Positions 1 through 7,067 of a DNA stretch of 64,000 nucleotides are shown here, piece by piece (the first letter of the stretch is position 1; every line of letters starts with the position of its first letter). The translations under genes and the position numbers were made by a program. This stretch comes from Streptomyces nitrosporeus (GTDB lineage: Bacteria; Actinomycetota; Actinomycetes; Streptomycetales; Streptomycetaceae): NCBI RefSeq assembly GCF_008704555.1, contig NZ_CP023702.1, forward strand, positions 1,984,001 to 2,048,000, given 5' to 3'. Under the pieces are notes generated by a model, which searched no databases, was not told the DNA's origin, and saw only the letters and a program-made list of their open reading frames with translations.

Positions 1-212
1 AGCCCGACACTGACCCGGCCGGCCACGTACTTCACCAGGGGCGAGTAGTGCAGGATCAGCTGCTCGCGCAGCCTCTCGTCGCCCGTGGTCTTGTACGAAC
101 GCCACAACTCGTCGAGCGGGGACGGGGCTGCCGGAGGGGCGACTGGGCGCACAGTGCCACGCGCAGCCGGTGGAACTGCCGCGCGGTCAGACCCGGAGGT
201 GTGCTGGGGCAT
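1..212 (-). CDS. whiG: RNA polymerase sigma factor WhiG (N-terminal part, cut by window edge)
   Basis: The first 70 codons of WhiG, the sigma factor that commits Streptomyces aerial hyphae to sporulation. After a short Ala/Pro-rich leader the protein reads [20 protein letters not shown] followed by [16 protein letters not shown], which is sigma region 1.2/2.1 of the FliA/WhiG class. The start is the ATG at 212, giving the MPQHTSG amino end that I recall for Streptomyces WhiG. The rest lies beyond the left edge. The 258 bp between this start and the end of dprA presumably carries the whiG promoter; I could not pick a convincing one. Placement next to dprA and comM fits the usual Streptomyces order. 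Confidence 0.93.
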   Translation of the reverse strand, partial: MPQHTSGSDRAAVPPAARGTVRPVAPPAAPSPLDELWRSYKTTGDERLREQLILHYSPLVKYVAGRVSVG

Positions 213-470
213 GTGGTGCCTTGAGCCGTTCTGCTGTGTGGTGCTGGGACGTGTCTCTGGGGCGGAATCCTTGCGAGCGTAGCGTGACTGCGGCGTTGCG
301 TTGTGCACAGGGCCGGGGCGTCCCGGGAGGTGAATCCCCCTCATATGCCGCGCCGGTGGACAGGCCGGGGACGTCCGCCGTGCCGTGTGCGACGGCCCCG
401 GAGGCCCGGGGCGCACCGGCGAGGACGTGCCGGGAGCGCGGATATCACCCTTTCACCCGAATGCTTCAGG

Positions 471-1643
471 TCAAGCACCGCCTCGCCGCGTATCCCCGTT
501 GCGGGTGGGCGGTGGCGTCAACCGCCATCCTTCGCCCTGCCGTTCGACGAACCCCAGTGAGTGCAATTCGTACAGTCGGCCGAGTGCTTCATCTGTCGAC
601 GTCCCGGCGACCCGTGCCACTTCACGCGCGTCCACGGCCTCCCTCCGGGGCAGGGCGTCGAGAATCCGCGCGCAGACGGCGTCGAGCATGTCCCGGGGCA
701 GTACGGGCCCTCTGCGGACCGGCGCGAGCTCACCGATCTCCCCCACCAGTTCGATGATCTCCGATGCGTCGGTGACCAGTACCCCTTCGCCGCGCAGGAG
801 TTCGTGCACCCCGGCGGAGAGCCCGCTCGTCGCCGGTCCCGGCACCCCCATCGTGAACCGGCCCAGACGCTGGGCGTTCCTCGCCGTGACCAGCGAGCCG
901 CTGCGGTACTCGGCCTCCACCACGACGGTGCCCCGGGTGAGCGCGGCGATCACCCGGTTCCTCAGGACGAACCTGCTCCGCGTCGGATGGCTCGCCGGCG
1001 GCAGCTCCCCGACGAGCAGTCCCTGTTCCCCGATCCGGGCGAGGAGTTCCGCGTGCCCGCGGGGGTAGGCGACGTCCACCCCGCAGGCCAGGACGGCCAC
1101 GGTCGCCCCGCCCGCGGCGAGCGCGCCGCGGTGGGCCGCCCCGTCCACGCCGAAGGCCGCCCCCGAGACCACCACCCAGCCACGCTCCGCCAGCCCCGCC
1201 GCGAGGGACGCGGCCATGTGCGCCCCGTACGGCGTGCAGGCGCGGGCGCCGACCGTGGCGACCGAGCGCAGGGCCCAGAGGCGGAGGTCGGGGGCGCCTT
1301 TCACCCAGAGCCCCACGGGCCGGGCGTCGCCCAGGTCGTCCAGCTGGCTGGGCCACTCCGGGTCACCGGGGCAGACGAACCGCCCGCCCACCCTGTCCAC
1401 CGCCTCCAGGTCCCGGGCGGGTTCGGCCGCCGCGGCGCGGAGGCGGTAGCCCGCCAGCCGTGTCGCGCTCATGCCCTCCAGCTTCCGTGCGGGCCCGCCG
1501 GGCTCCCGCAGGCACCGCATCAGTCCGGCCGCCCCGATCTCGCGGATCCAGCGCCCGCCCCGCTCGTCCCCGGGTTCCAAGACCCTGGTCAGGGCGGCCC
1601 TCGCCAGGCGTTCCGCGTCGTCGGCGGGCCGCGGGGTGTTCAC
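471..1643 (-). CDS. dprA: DNA-processing protein DprA (Smf)
   Basis: DprA binds incoming single-stranded DNA and loads RecA in transformable bacteria; its role in Streptomyces is unclear. The 390-residue protein has an N-terminal helical region (about 1-90), then the Rossmann-like DprA core: VGARACTPYG near residue 131, SGAAFGVDGAAHRGAL near 160, and EYRSGSLVTARNAQRLGR further on, which is the conserved ssDNA-binding stretch. A C-terminal winged-helix domain (about 310-375) follows. The GTG start at 1643 overlaps the stop of the upstream comM part (bases 1640-1642), so the two genes are translationally coupled. Because comM is interrupted by the prophage, transcription of dprA in the lysogen may depend on what reads through attL, and a phage terminator sits just upstream there. 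Confidence 0.93.
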   Translation of the reverse strand: MNTPRPADDAERLARAALTRVLEPGDERGGRWIREIGAAGLMRCLREPGGPARKLEGMSATRLAGYRLRAAAAEPARDLEAVDRVGGRFVCPGDPEWPSQLDDLGDARPVGLWVKGAPDLRLWALRSVATVGARACTPYGAHMAASLAAGLAERGWVVVSGAAFGVDGAAHRGALAAGGATVAVLACGVDVAYPRGHAELLARIGEQGLLVGELPPASHPTRSRFVLRNRVIAALTRGTVVVEAEYRSGSLVTARNAQRLGRFTMGVPGPATSGLSAGVHELLRGEGVLVTDASEIIELVGEIGELAPVRRGPVLPRDMLDAVCARILDALPRREAVDAREVARVAGTSTDEALGRLYELHSLGFVERQGEGWRLTPPPTRNGDTRRGGA

Positions 1644-3016
1644 CGCGCCCCCGCTTCCAGAGGCACCCCGCGGTCAATGCCCGTACGCAGTTCGAGGGCG
1701 ACCGCGATGTCGGAGGCGTCCGGGCGGTCGGCCGCCCTCAGGTCGGCCACCGTCCATGCCACGCGCAGCACCCGGTCCAGCCCCCGCGCGGTGAGCAGTC
1801 CGCGTTCCATGTCCCGCTCGGCGGCCATCAGCGCCCCGGGGGCCGCGGTCAGCCTGGTCCGCAGCTCGTGTCCGGGGACCTCGCTGTTGGTGGTCCAGGG
1901 CGTACCGGCCAGCCGCTCGGCGGTCCGCGCCCTGGCTCCGCGCACCCGGGCGGCGACCTCGGCCGAGGTCTCCCCCCGGCCGCCCGCCCCCATCAGGTCC
2001 GCCCTCCCCACGGGTTCGACCTCGACCCTCAGATCCACCCGGTCCAGCAGCGGACCGGAGAGCCGGGCCTGGTAGCGGCGGACGGCGGAGGGCGGGCAGT
2101 CGCAGCCCGCGCCGGTCAGCGTGTGCCTGCCGCACGGACAGGGGTTGGCGGCCAGCACCATCAGGAAACGGGCGGGCAGCCGCACCACCCCCGCCGCGCG
2201 CGCCACCACCACGTGGCCGGACTCCAGCGGCTGGCGCAGGGCGTCCAGCGCCCTCCCGGAGAATTCCGGGGCCTCGTCGAGGAAGAGGATCCCCCGGTGC
2301 GCCAGGGACACCGCCCCGGGGCGCGGCAGTCCGTTGCCGCCGCCGATCAGGGACTGCATCGTCGCCGAATGGTGCGGTGCGCAGTACGGGGCTCCGGTGA
2401 CCAGCGGCTCGCCCGGCGGGAGGATGCCCGCCACCGAGTGGACCGCCGTCACCTCCAGGGACTCCTGCCGGGTCAGTGGCGGCAGGATCCCGGTGAGCCG
2501 TTCGGCGAGCATGGTCTTGCCCGCTCCGGGCGGACCGGAGAGCAGGAGGTGGTGGCCGCCCGCGGCGGCGACCTCCAGCGCGGTGCGCGCCCTGCGCTGG
2601 CCCGCCACATCCGCGAGGTCGGACAGCGGGCCGCCGGCCGTCTGCACCAGCCCGCTGCCCACGCCCGCGCCCGGCAGCACGAGCCCGGCCCGCATGGGGT
2701 CGGGGCGGTCCCGGTCCTCGGCCGGCTCGTCCGGCACGGGCTCGTCCGCGAGCACCGCGATGAGCTGGCGCAGGCTCCGCACCCCGAGAACCGAGACGCC
2801 CGGTACCAGCGCGGCCTCCCCCGCGGTCTGTTCCGGGACCACCACATGGCGGTACCCCGCCTCCGCCGCGGCGAGGACCGCGGGCAGCACTCCGCGCACC
2901 GGGCGCACCCGCCCGTCCAGTCCCAGCTCGCCGATCATCACCACGTCGGCGACGGACGCCGGGTCGATCCGCTCCGCGGCGCCGAGCACCGCACACGCGA
3001 CGGCCAGATCGAAGCC
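1640..3016 (-). pseudogene. comM: comM/yifB Mg-chelatase-like ATPase, C-terminal part, cut by prophage
   Basis: About 458 codons of a ComM/YifB protein, a hexameric AAA+ ATPase related to Mg-chelatase ChlI; in Gram-negative bacteria ComM helps branch migration during transformation. Visible are the Lon-like start of the domain (VACAVLGAAERIDP), the Walker A GPPGAGKTMLAERL, the Walker B ILFLDEAPEF, the cysteine cluster NPCPCGRHTLTGAGCDCPPS, and the C-terminal Mg-chelatase region. The reading frame enters from the prophage at the attL core (3009-3016) with F-D-L-A; the missing first 80 residues are at 44423-44667. There is no native start, so this part is probably silent or expressed only weakly. 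Fusing the halves at the 8-bp core restores one continuous frame of about 540 codons, the usual family length. Confidence 0.93.
3009..3016. other. attL: attL core of the prophage
   Basis: The 8-bp core TCGAAGCC shared with attR. To its left is host comM (codons F-D-L-A-V on the minus strand); to its right is phage DNA with an A-tract that belongs both to the phage att arm and to a terminator. The short identity and the coding-gene target are typical of large serine integrases, which need only a few shared bases around the crossover dinucleotide. Confidence 0.85.
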
Positions 3017-3019
3017 ACG

Positions 3020-3042
3020 AAAAAGGCACCCTTGCGGGTGCC
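3020..3042 (-). terminator. Rho-independent terminator at the left prophage end
   Basis: On the minus strand a perfect 7-bp stem GGCACCC / GGGTGCC with a 4-base loop is followed by TTTTT, a rare textbook terminator for this genus. It ends the leftmost phage gene (3061-3303), 18 bases past its stop, and shields the comM/dprA side from phage transcription. Its T-tract is also the outer arm of the phage attachment site. Confidence 0.85.
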
Positions 3043-3060
3043 TGTCTCGCGCCTGCGCGG

Positions 3061-3303
3061 TCAGTCCTGGGGGTGGCCAGGTGGCGTGTCGCCGGTGTCA
3101 GGGCAGATCCATCGTCCGGAGCGGGTGGCGTGGGCCAAGTGGTTGTTCCATTCCCGCCTGAGCTGGTCGCTCATCTCACCAGGGCGTACGCAGATCACCG
3201 TCTCGCCGCCGACTTCCACCTCGACCATGGATCGTCCCGCAGGAACGAGGTCGCTGAACTCGATCCGTGCAGACGCCGGTACCGATGTTGTTGTCTCAGC
3301 CAT
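3061..3303 (-). CDS. Small hypothetical phage protein
   Basis: An 80-residue acidic to neutral protein starting MAETTTSVPASARIEFSDLV. I do not recognise it. The middle (VEVEVGGETVICVRPGEMSD) looks like beta strands, and the C-terminus contains one Cys in WICPDTGD. The ATG at 3303 was chosen because a G-rich ribosome site (GGGGGTCAG) sits just before it; an in-frame start ten codons upstream is possible. It is the leftmost prophage gene, transcribed toward attL and ended by the terminator there, so it is likely expressed with the repressor in the lysogen. Confidence 0.6.
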   Translation of the reverse strand: MAETTTSVPASARIEFSDLVPAGRSMVEVEVGGETVICVRPGEMSDQLRREWNNHLAHATRSGRWICPDTGDTPPGHPQD

Positions 3304-3332
3304 CTGACCCCCATTGGCGCGGCCTGCCGTCA

Positions 3333-3352
3333 TTCGATCGCGTGTTCGATCG
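3333..3352. repeat. Direct repeat TTCGATCG x2 upstream of the leftmost gene
   Basis: TTCGATCG occurs at 3333-3340 and 3345-3352, 12 bp apart, i.e. about one helical turn, just upstream of the gene ending at 3061. The spacing suits a protein-binding site, but each unit is itself palindromic and short, so chance is not excluded. The surrounding 187 bp between 3303 and 3491 holds no gene. Confidence 0.35.
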
Positions 3353-3490
3353 ACTCCGGAAACAGGCAGGTTACCGGACCCTCACGCCCCCCAGGCGAGC
3401 AGACATCGTTACACCTCGACTGCCCGTTTGACTACGGGATGCACGCCTTGATCACAGTGCGTACAACTGAGGCCATGGCATATGCCAGCG

Positions 3491-3904
3491 CTAGCGCGGC
3501 GGGGCAAGAGAGTCGAGCAGGCGCATCAGCTGCTCTCGCTGCTCAGGCGTCATCCTGTCGGCCCGCTCGACGAGGGCGCGGGCGTCACCGGATGCCGACC
3601 ACACCACGTCGATCCCGAAAAACTGGGCGCCAGCCGCATCTTGAACGCGTCCGAGCGGGACATCAAGACCGGCCGCCATGCCGCGCAGCGCGGGCAAGTC
3701 GGGCGCCTGGACTGGCATGTCAGTGGCGAGACGGTGAAGCCAGGAGCTCTTCACCGTCTGCACCCCGGTTTCGGGGTCGACGCATCGGGCCGCGAGCTTT
3801 TCGTAACTGAGGTCGAGCGCCGCCTTGCGGTCTCTCACGAGGTCCGCGAGCTGAGCGCGAGCGCCGGGCTGGGGCGCGCGATCTTCAACAGCCATGAGGC
3901 TCAT
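3491..3904 (-). CDS. Candidate phage repressor (HTH protein)
   Basis: A 137-residue protein read away from the early operon. Its first half (QLADLVRDRKAALDLSYEKL, then a second helix pair ending in HRLATDMP and LPALRGMAAGLDVP) has the spacing of an XRE/lambda-repressor-like helix-turn-helix with a long insert between helices. The tail TPEQREQLMRLLDSLAPPR is a short helix that could dimerise. Position decides the call: it lies opposite a small HTH gene across a 259-bp region holding two identical-type operators, the layout of a cI/cro switch. Starts at 3904 (GGAG 7 bases upstream) or 3895 (MAVEDRA) are both possible. It lacks a LexA-like protease domain, so induction would need another route. 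Confidence 0.65.
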   Translation of the reverse strand: MSLMAVEDRAPQPGARAQLADLVRDRKAALDLSYEKLAARCVDPETGVQTVKSSWLHRLATDMPVQAPDLPALRGMAAGLDVPLGRVQDAAGAQFFGIDVVWSASGDARALVERADRMTPEQREQLMRLLDSLAPPR

Positions 3905-4006
3905 CCTGCCACTCCGTGTCATGTCATGGGCCGTGGGGTGTCCATGTGACCAGCGATACGTGAGGCACATCCCCCCTGCTAGCGAGCAGTGTGTCATCCC
4001 GCGCGC

Positions 4007-4021
4007 TGGACGGATTGTCCA
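4007..4021. promoter_or_regulatory. Operator candidate 1 (TGGAC-N5-GTCCA)
   Basis: Perfect inverted repeat TGGAC GGATT GTCCA in the divergent region between the repressor candidate and the small HTH gene. The same arms and the same 15-bp length recur at 4092-4106. It lies nearer the minus-strand gene, suggesting autoregulation. Confidence 0.65.
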
Positions 4022-4091
4022 CGCAATGGCACGGAGTGCGCCAGTAGGCACGGCCGGAATGGCGCAAAGGAAGTACCGCCAGCCAAGACGC

Positions 4092-4106
4092 TGGACGTTC
4101 CGTCCA
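4092..4106. promoter_or_regulatory. Operator candidate 2 (TGGACG-TTC-CGTCCA)
   Basis: Perfect 15-bp inverted repeat with the same TGGAC/GTCCA arms as the site at 4007, extended by one more matching pair. It lies 57 bases before the GTG of the early-operon HTH gene, where it would overlap the early promoter. The 85-bp distance between the two centres is about eight helical turns. Confidence 0.65.
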
Positions 4107-4163
4107 AGCTGTGCAATGCTCTGCTCATCCAAGCAATGCAATGACCTACTGCACGAGGTGGAT

Positions 4164-4448
4164 GTGGCTACTCACGCCCCCCTGTACAAACTGATCGATC
4201 CCGAACTACTCCGAACGCTGATGAAGCGCACCGGAACCGGGGCCTCGGTCAGCGTGCGAGAACTCGCCACGCTGACCACCGTCCCGCGCAGCACGATCGG
4301 CGCCCTACTCACCGGGGTGCAGCAGTCAGTGCCGGAGGCGTCCGCCCACGCCATCGCCGAGGCGATCGGCGTGGACGTACTCATCCTCTTCACCCCGGTC
4401 GGCAGGAGCGTCACCCTCGCCGCCGTACCCGACGCGGACATCGCGTGA
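4164..4448 (+). CDS. Small Cro-like HTH regulator, first gene of the early operon
   Basis: A 94-residue protein whose centre SVRELATLTTVPRSTIGALL is a clear helix-turn-helix (helix, turn at TTVP, recognition helix RSTIGALL), followed by IAEAIGVDVLILF, the usual final helices of an XRE domain. The GTG at 4164 has GAGG five bases before the spacer; a GTG at 4158 is an alternative. It is divergent from the repressor candidate and leads the long early operon, so a Cro or early-activator role is likely by position. Its stop overlaps the GTG of the next gene. Confidence 0.7.
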   Translation: MATHAPLYKLIDPELLRTLMKRTGTGASVSVRELATLTTVPRSTIGALLTGVQQSVPEASAHAIAEAIGVDVLILFTPVGRSVTLAAVPDADIA

Positions 4449-4627
4449 GTGTCCAGCCGTTCGACCGGGCCGCCGCCGAGCGGCGCCTGGGGCCGGCCGG
4501 TGTGGACGCTGTCCGCCGCGCGGTGGCCGCTGCGCCGCCGCTGCGTCCCGAGCAGCGCGAGCAGCTTCGGGCTCTCTTCGCCTCGGCTCGTGCGGCTGAC
4601 CGCAGTCGGCCGGCAGAGGCCGCCTGA
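4445..4627 (+). CDS. Small hypothetical early protein
   Basis: Sixty residues, Ala/Arg-rich, probably all helical (DRAAAERRLGPAGVDAVRRA, then RPEQREQLRALFASAR). It starts at a GTG that overlaps the stop of the HTH gene (GTGA). Function not recognised. Short helical proteins with the motif LRPEQREQLRALF are common in Streptomyces mobile elements. Confidence 0.6.
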   Translation: MSVQPFDRAAAERRLGPAGVDAVRRAVAAAPPLRPEQREQLRALFASARAADRSRPAEAA

Positions 4628-4708
4628 CCCCTACGCACGAGGGACGCCTAGCCCTTGCCCGGCCAGACGTCCCGACGGCACCTCAACCACTCAGAAATCG
4701 AGGACACC

Positions 4709-5062
4709 GTGAACACATCATCCCAGACCCAGCCCCAGACCTTGCGGTCGCAGAGCTCCCCGATCGGGCTGCTCACGCAGCTGCTCGCCACCCACCCGGA
4801 ACTCCCGGCGGTGACGTACCACATCGACAGCATCGTGCCGGGCGAGGTGCACATCAGCGTGCACGGCGGACAGTTCGGGCACTTCGAGGAGTGGCGGGTG
4901 CGGCTGGGGCTGGAGGCCCCGGCGGAGGCGCGCACCTTCGGGGCGTCCACGTGGGTGGAGACGAAGGGCGTTGTGCAGGACGTGCCGGTGCATTTGCTCG
5001 GGCACGGTACGGCGGCTGAGGTCGCCGGGTACGTGGCGGAGCGCGCGGCGGTGGCGGCATGA
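4709..5062 (+). CDS. Hypothetical early protein
   Basis: 117 residues from the GTG at 4709, which has AGGA five bases upstream. The sequence has an ordered alpha/beta look (LPAVTYHIDSIVPGEVHISV, then FEEWRVRLGL). The C-terminal half ends in a helix AAEVAGYVAERAAVAA. No family recognised. The gene ends in an ATGA overlap with the next. Confidence 0.65.
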   Translation: MNTSSQTQPQTLRSQSSPIGLLTQLLATHPELPAVTYHIDSIVPGEVHISVHGGQFGHFEEWRVRLGLEAPAEARTFGASTWVETKGVVQDVPVHLLGHGTAAEVAGYVAERAAVAA

Positions 5063-5724
5063 GCGCCCCGATGACCCCGGACCGGCAGCAGGAGATCGCC
5101 GAGACCGCAGTGCCCGAGCTGCTGGCCGAGGTGGAGCGGCTGCGGGCGGAGGTGTCCGATCTGGCCTCTGCCGTGACGGGGGCGTGTCTGGCCCGGTACG
5201 AGGAGGAGCAGGACGCGGACCGGCTGCGGGTGGCCCTGGCGTCGGCCCAGCGGGGGCGGCGCGAGCTGCGGGGCCGGGTCGCCGAGCTGGAGGCGCAGTC
5301 CGAGAAGGTGCTGGCGTTCTGCGCCCAGCGCGCCGAGTACATCACCAGCATCCTGAACTGCCACCCGAACAACAAGCGCGACTACAACCGGTGGCAGGGC
5401 CACGCGGAGGCGCGACGTCAGCTGTCGCAGTCGCTGGGTCTGCCGGTGTCGTGGCCCGCTGAGACGGACTCGCACGACGCGCCCGAGGCGGCGCCTGAGG
5501 CTCCCGCCGTGACGGCCGACCGGTGGAACAGCCAGTACCCGGTGGGCACCCCGGTCACCGCGTACCCGGGATGCCGCCCGGAGGACGACCCGAAGGCCGA
5601 GCGGCTCGTCACCCGCACCCGCAGCACGGCGTCCGTCCTCGGGGGTCATACGGCCGTCGTGTGGGTCGACGGACACAGCTCCTGCATCAGCCTCACCCAC
5701 GTCGACCCGGGCGGCACCTCGTGA
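5059..5724 (+). CDS. Coiled-coil hypothetical protein
   Basis: 221 residues. The first 100 form a coiled coil with heptad leucines (LLAEVERLRAEVSDLASAV, then RRELRGRVAELEAQSEKVL). A linker rich in Ala/Pro/Glu follows, and a C-terminal beta-rich segment (VGTPVTAYPGCRPEDDPKAE to SCISLTHVDPGGT) resembles a small SH3-like fold by eye. Proteins of this build are frequent in Streptomyces phages and plasmids without known role. Start ATGA-coupled to the gene before. Confidence 0.65.
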   Translation: MSAPMTPDRQQEIAETAVPELLAEVERLRAEVSDLASAVTGACLARYEEEQDADRLRVALASAQRGRRELRGRVAELEAQSEKVLAFCAQRAEYITSILNCHPNNKRDYNRWQGHAEARRQLSQSLGLPVSWPAETDSHDAPEAAPEAPAVTADRWNSQYPVGTPVTAYPGCRPEDDPKAERLVTRTRSTASVLGGHTAVVWVDGHSSCISLTHVDPGGTS

Positions 5725-5804
5725 TCTGGCTGCTGGTCCTCTCCCTCTCTGTCCTCTCCTTCTGGCTCCTTGAGCTCGCCCTTGGAGGCACCGATGTCCG
5801 CTGA
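5721..5804 (+). CDS. 27-residue membrane peptide
   Basis: A GTG overlapping the previous stop (GTGA) opens a 27-codon frame. The encoded peptide is almost wholly a transmembrane helix (IWLLVLSLSVLSFWLLELAL) followed by GGTDVR. The next gene starts inside its last codons, so it sits exactly between two coupled genes, which supports translation. It is too short to assign a role. Confidence 0.5.
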   Translation: MIWLLVLSLSVLSFWLLELALGGTDVR

Positions 5805-6228
5805 CCCCCTGCCCGACGAGGAGCCGCTCGACCCGGCCGACCAGGCCGCCGCCGAGGACGGATTCGGATCGCTCACCCGATTCCTCGCCCGCCACCCCGC
5901 CCCCCCAGCAGGACAGGAGCACCGCCTGATGGCCACCGGACCCGAGCACTACCGCGAGGCTGAGCGCCGTCTCACCATGGCCTGGGAGGAAAACTCCCCT
6001 CAGGACCGGTCCACGCAGCTGGTCGCCGAGGCGCAGGTACACGCCACCCTCGCCCTCGCTGCCGCGACCGCGCTGAACGACGCCGAGGACGGCATGCCCG
6101 TCGCCGAGTTCCAGGCATGGCGGCACGCAGCAGGCACCAAGCGGGACCGGGCCGCCGCCCGGAAGTTGGCCGCGATGCAGGACACCGAGCAGACCCTCCG
6201 CGAGATCCGTGCGGGAGGCACCCAGTGA
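5794..6228 (+). CDS. Hypothetical early protein
   Basis: 144 residues from an ATG with GGAGG five bases ahead. Acidic amino end, then helices. The segment EHYREAERRLTMAWEE, then STQLVAEAQVHATLALAAAT is a motif I associate with small Streptomyces phage proteins next to RecB-like nucleases. The C-terminal helix (QDTEQTLREIR) ends in a GTGA overlap with the nuclease gene. Function unknown. Confidence 0.65.
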   Translation: MSADPLPDEEPLDPADQAAAEDGFGSLTRFLARHPAPPAGQEHRLMATGPEHYREAERRLTMAWEENSPQDRSTQLVAEAQVHATLALAAATALNDAEDGMPVAEFQAWRHAAGTKRDRAAARKLAAMQDTEQTLREIRAGGTQ

Positions 6229-7067
6229 CTAACCCGCGCCTCGCGCAGGACACCCCGCAGGGCCGGTACTACACCGACCCTGCGGGGGGCCCCGCCCTCG
6301 TCTCCGTCACCAACGTCCTCGACACCGCCGTCGCCAAGAAGGCCCTCATCCCCTGGGCCGTGAAGCTCACCACCGAGCACATCCTCGACAACCTCGCCGA
6401 GGTCAACGCGCGCTTCGACGACGACCGGACCACCCTCACCAAGGAGATCAAGGCCGTCCACCGCGAGGTGAAGGAGCGGGCTGGCGATCTCGGCGACCGC
6501 ATCCACACCGCCGCCGAACAGCACGTGCTCGGCGCCCCCGTGGCCGACGATCCCGAGGTCGCCCCGTACCTGGCACAGCTCGTTCTCTGGCTGACCATGT
6601 GGAACGTCGACCTCGATGAGCACATCGAGGCCACCGAGTGCACCGTGTTCCACCGGCGCCTCGGCTACGCCGGCACTGCGGACCTCCTGATCTGGCTGCC
6701 CACCGGCCCGGGCGGGGTCATGGAGCTGTGGCTCATCGACTACAAGACGTCCGCCACCCGCTCGGCAAAGAGCGTCTACCCGGAGAACACCCTCCAGCTC
6801 GCCGCCCTCCGATACGCGGAGACCGTCCTCCTCCCCGACGACACCGACGCCCCCATGCCGCCCATCGCGCGGACCGGTGTCCTCAACCTCCGTGCCAAGT
6901 CGCACGCCCTCGTCGAAATGCCTGCCGGCCGGGACGCGCACGCCGCGTTCCGTGGCCTGCTCCAAGGCGCCCGCTGGCTGCACGACGCACCGTCCACGTA
7001 CCCCGCTCTCCTCGCCCCGGGCCAGACCGCCCCGACGCGCAGGCGCACCACCCGAAAGGCAGCCTGA
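6225..7067 (+). CDS. PD-(D/E)XK (RecB/Cas4-like) nuclease
   Basis: 280 residues. The core is the RecB-type nuclease fold: YAGTADLLI near residue 145 supplies the first acidic residue, LIDYKTS near 173 gives the D-X-K pair, and QLAALRYAE twenty residues later is the following helix with the conserved Q and Y. Such proteins act as phage exonucleases in recombination, commonly beside an annealing protein. The GTG at 6225 overlaps the previous stop; longer frames upstream have no ribosome site. The next gene starts in a TGATG overlap. Which DNA it trims cannot be told from sequence. Confidence 0.8.
   Translation: MTNPRLAQDTPQGRYYTDPAGGPALVSVTNVLDTAVAKKALIPWAVKLTTEHILDNLAEVNARFDDDRTTLTKEIKAVHREVKERAGDLGDRIHTAAEQHVLGAPVADDPEVAPYLAQLVLWLTMWNVDLDEHIEATECTVFHRRLGYAGTADLLIWLPTGPGGVMELWLIDYKTSATRSAKSVYPENTLQLAALRYAETVLLPDDTDAPMPPIARTGVLNLRAKSHALVEMPAGRDAHAAFRGLLQGARWLHDAPSTYPALLAPGQTAPTRRRTTRKAA

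Noticed and set aside
3009..3016. tRNA-type attachment site
   Set aside because: No tRNA gene is near either end; the core lies in comM codons.
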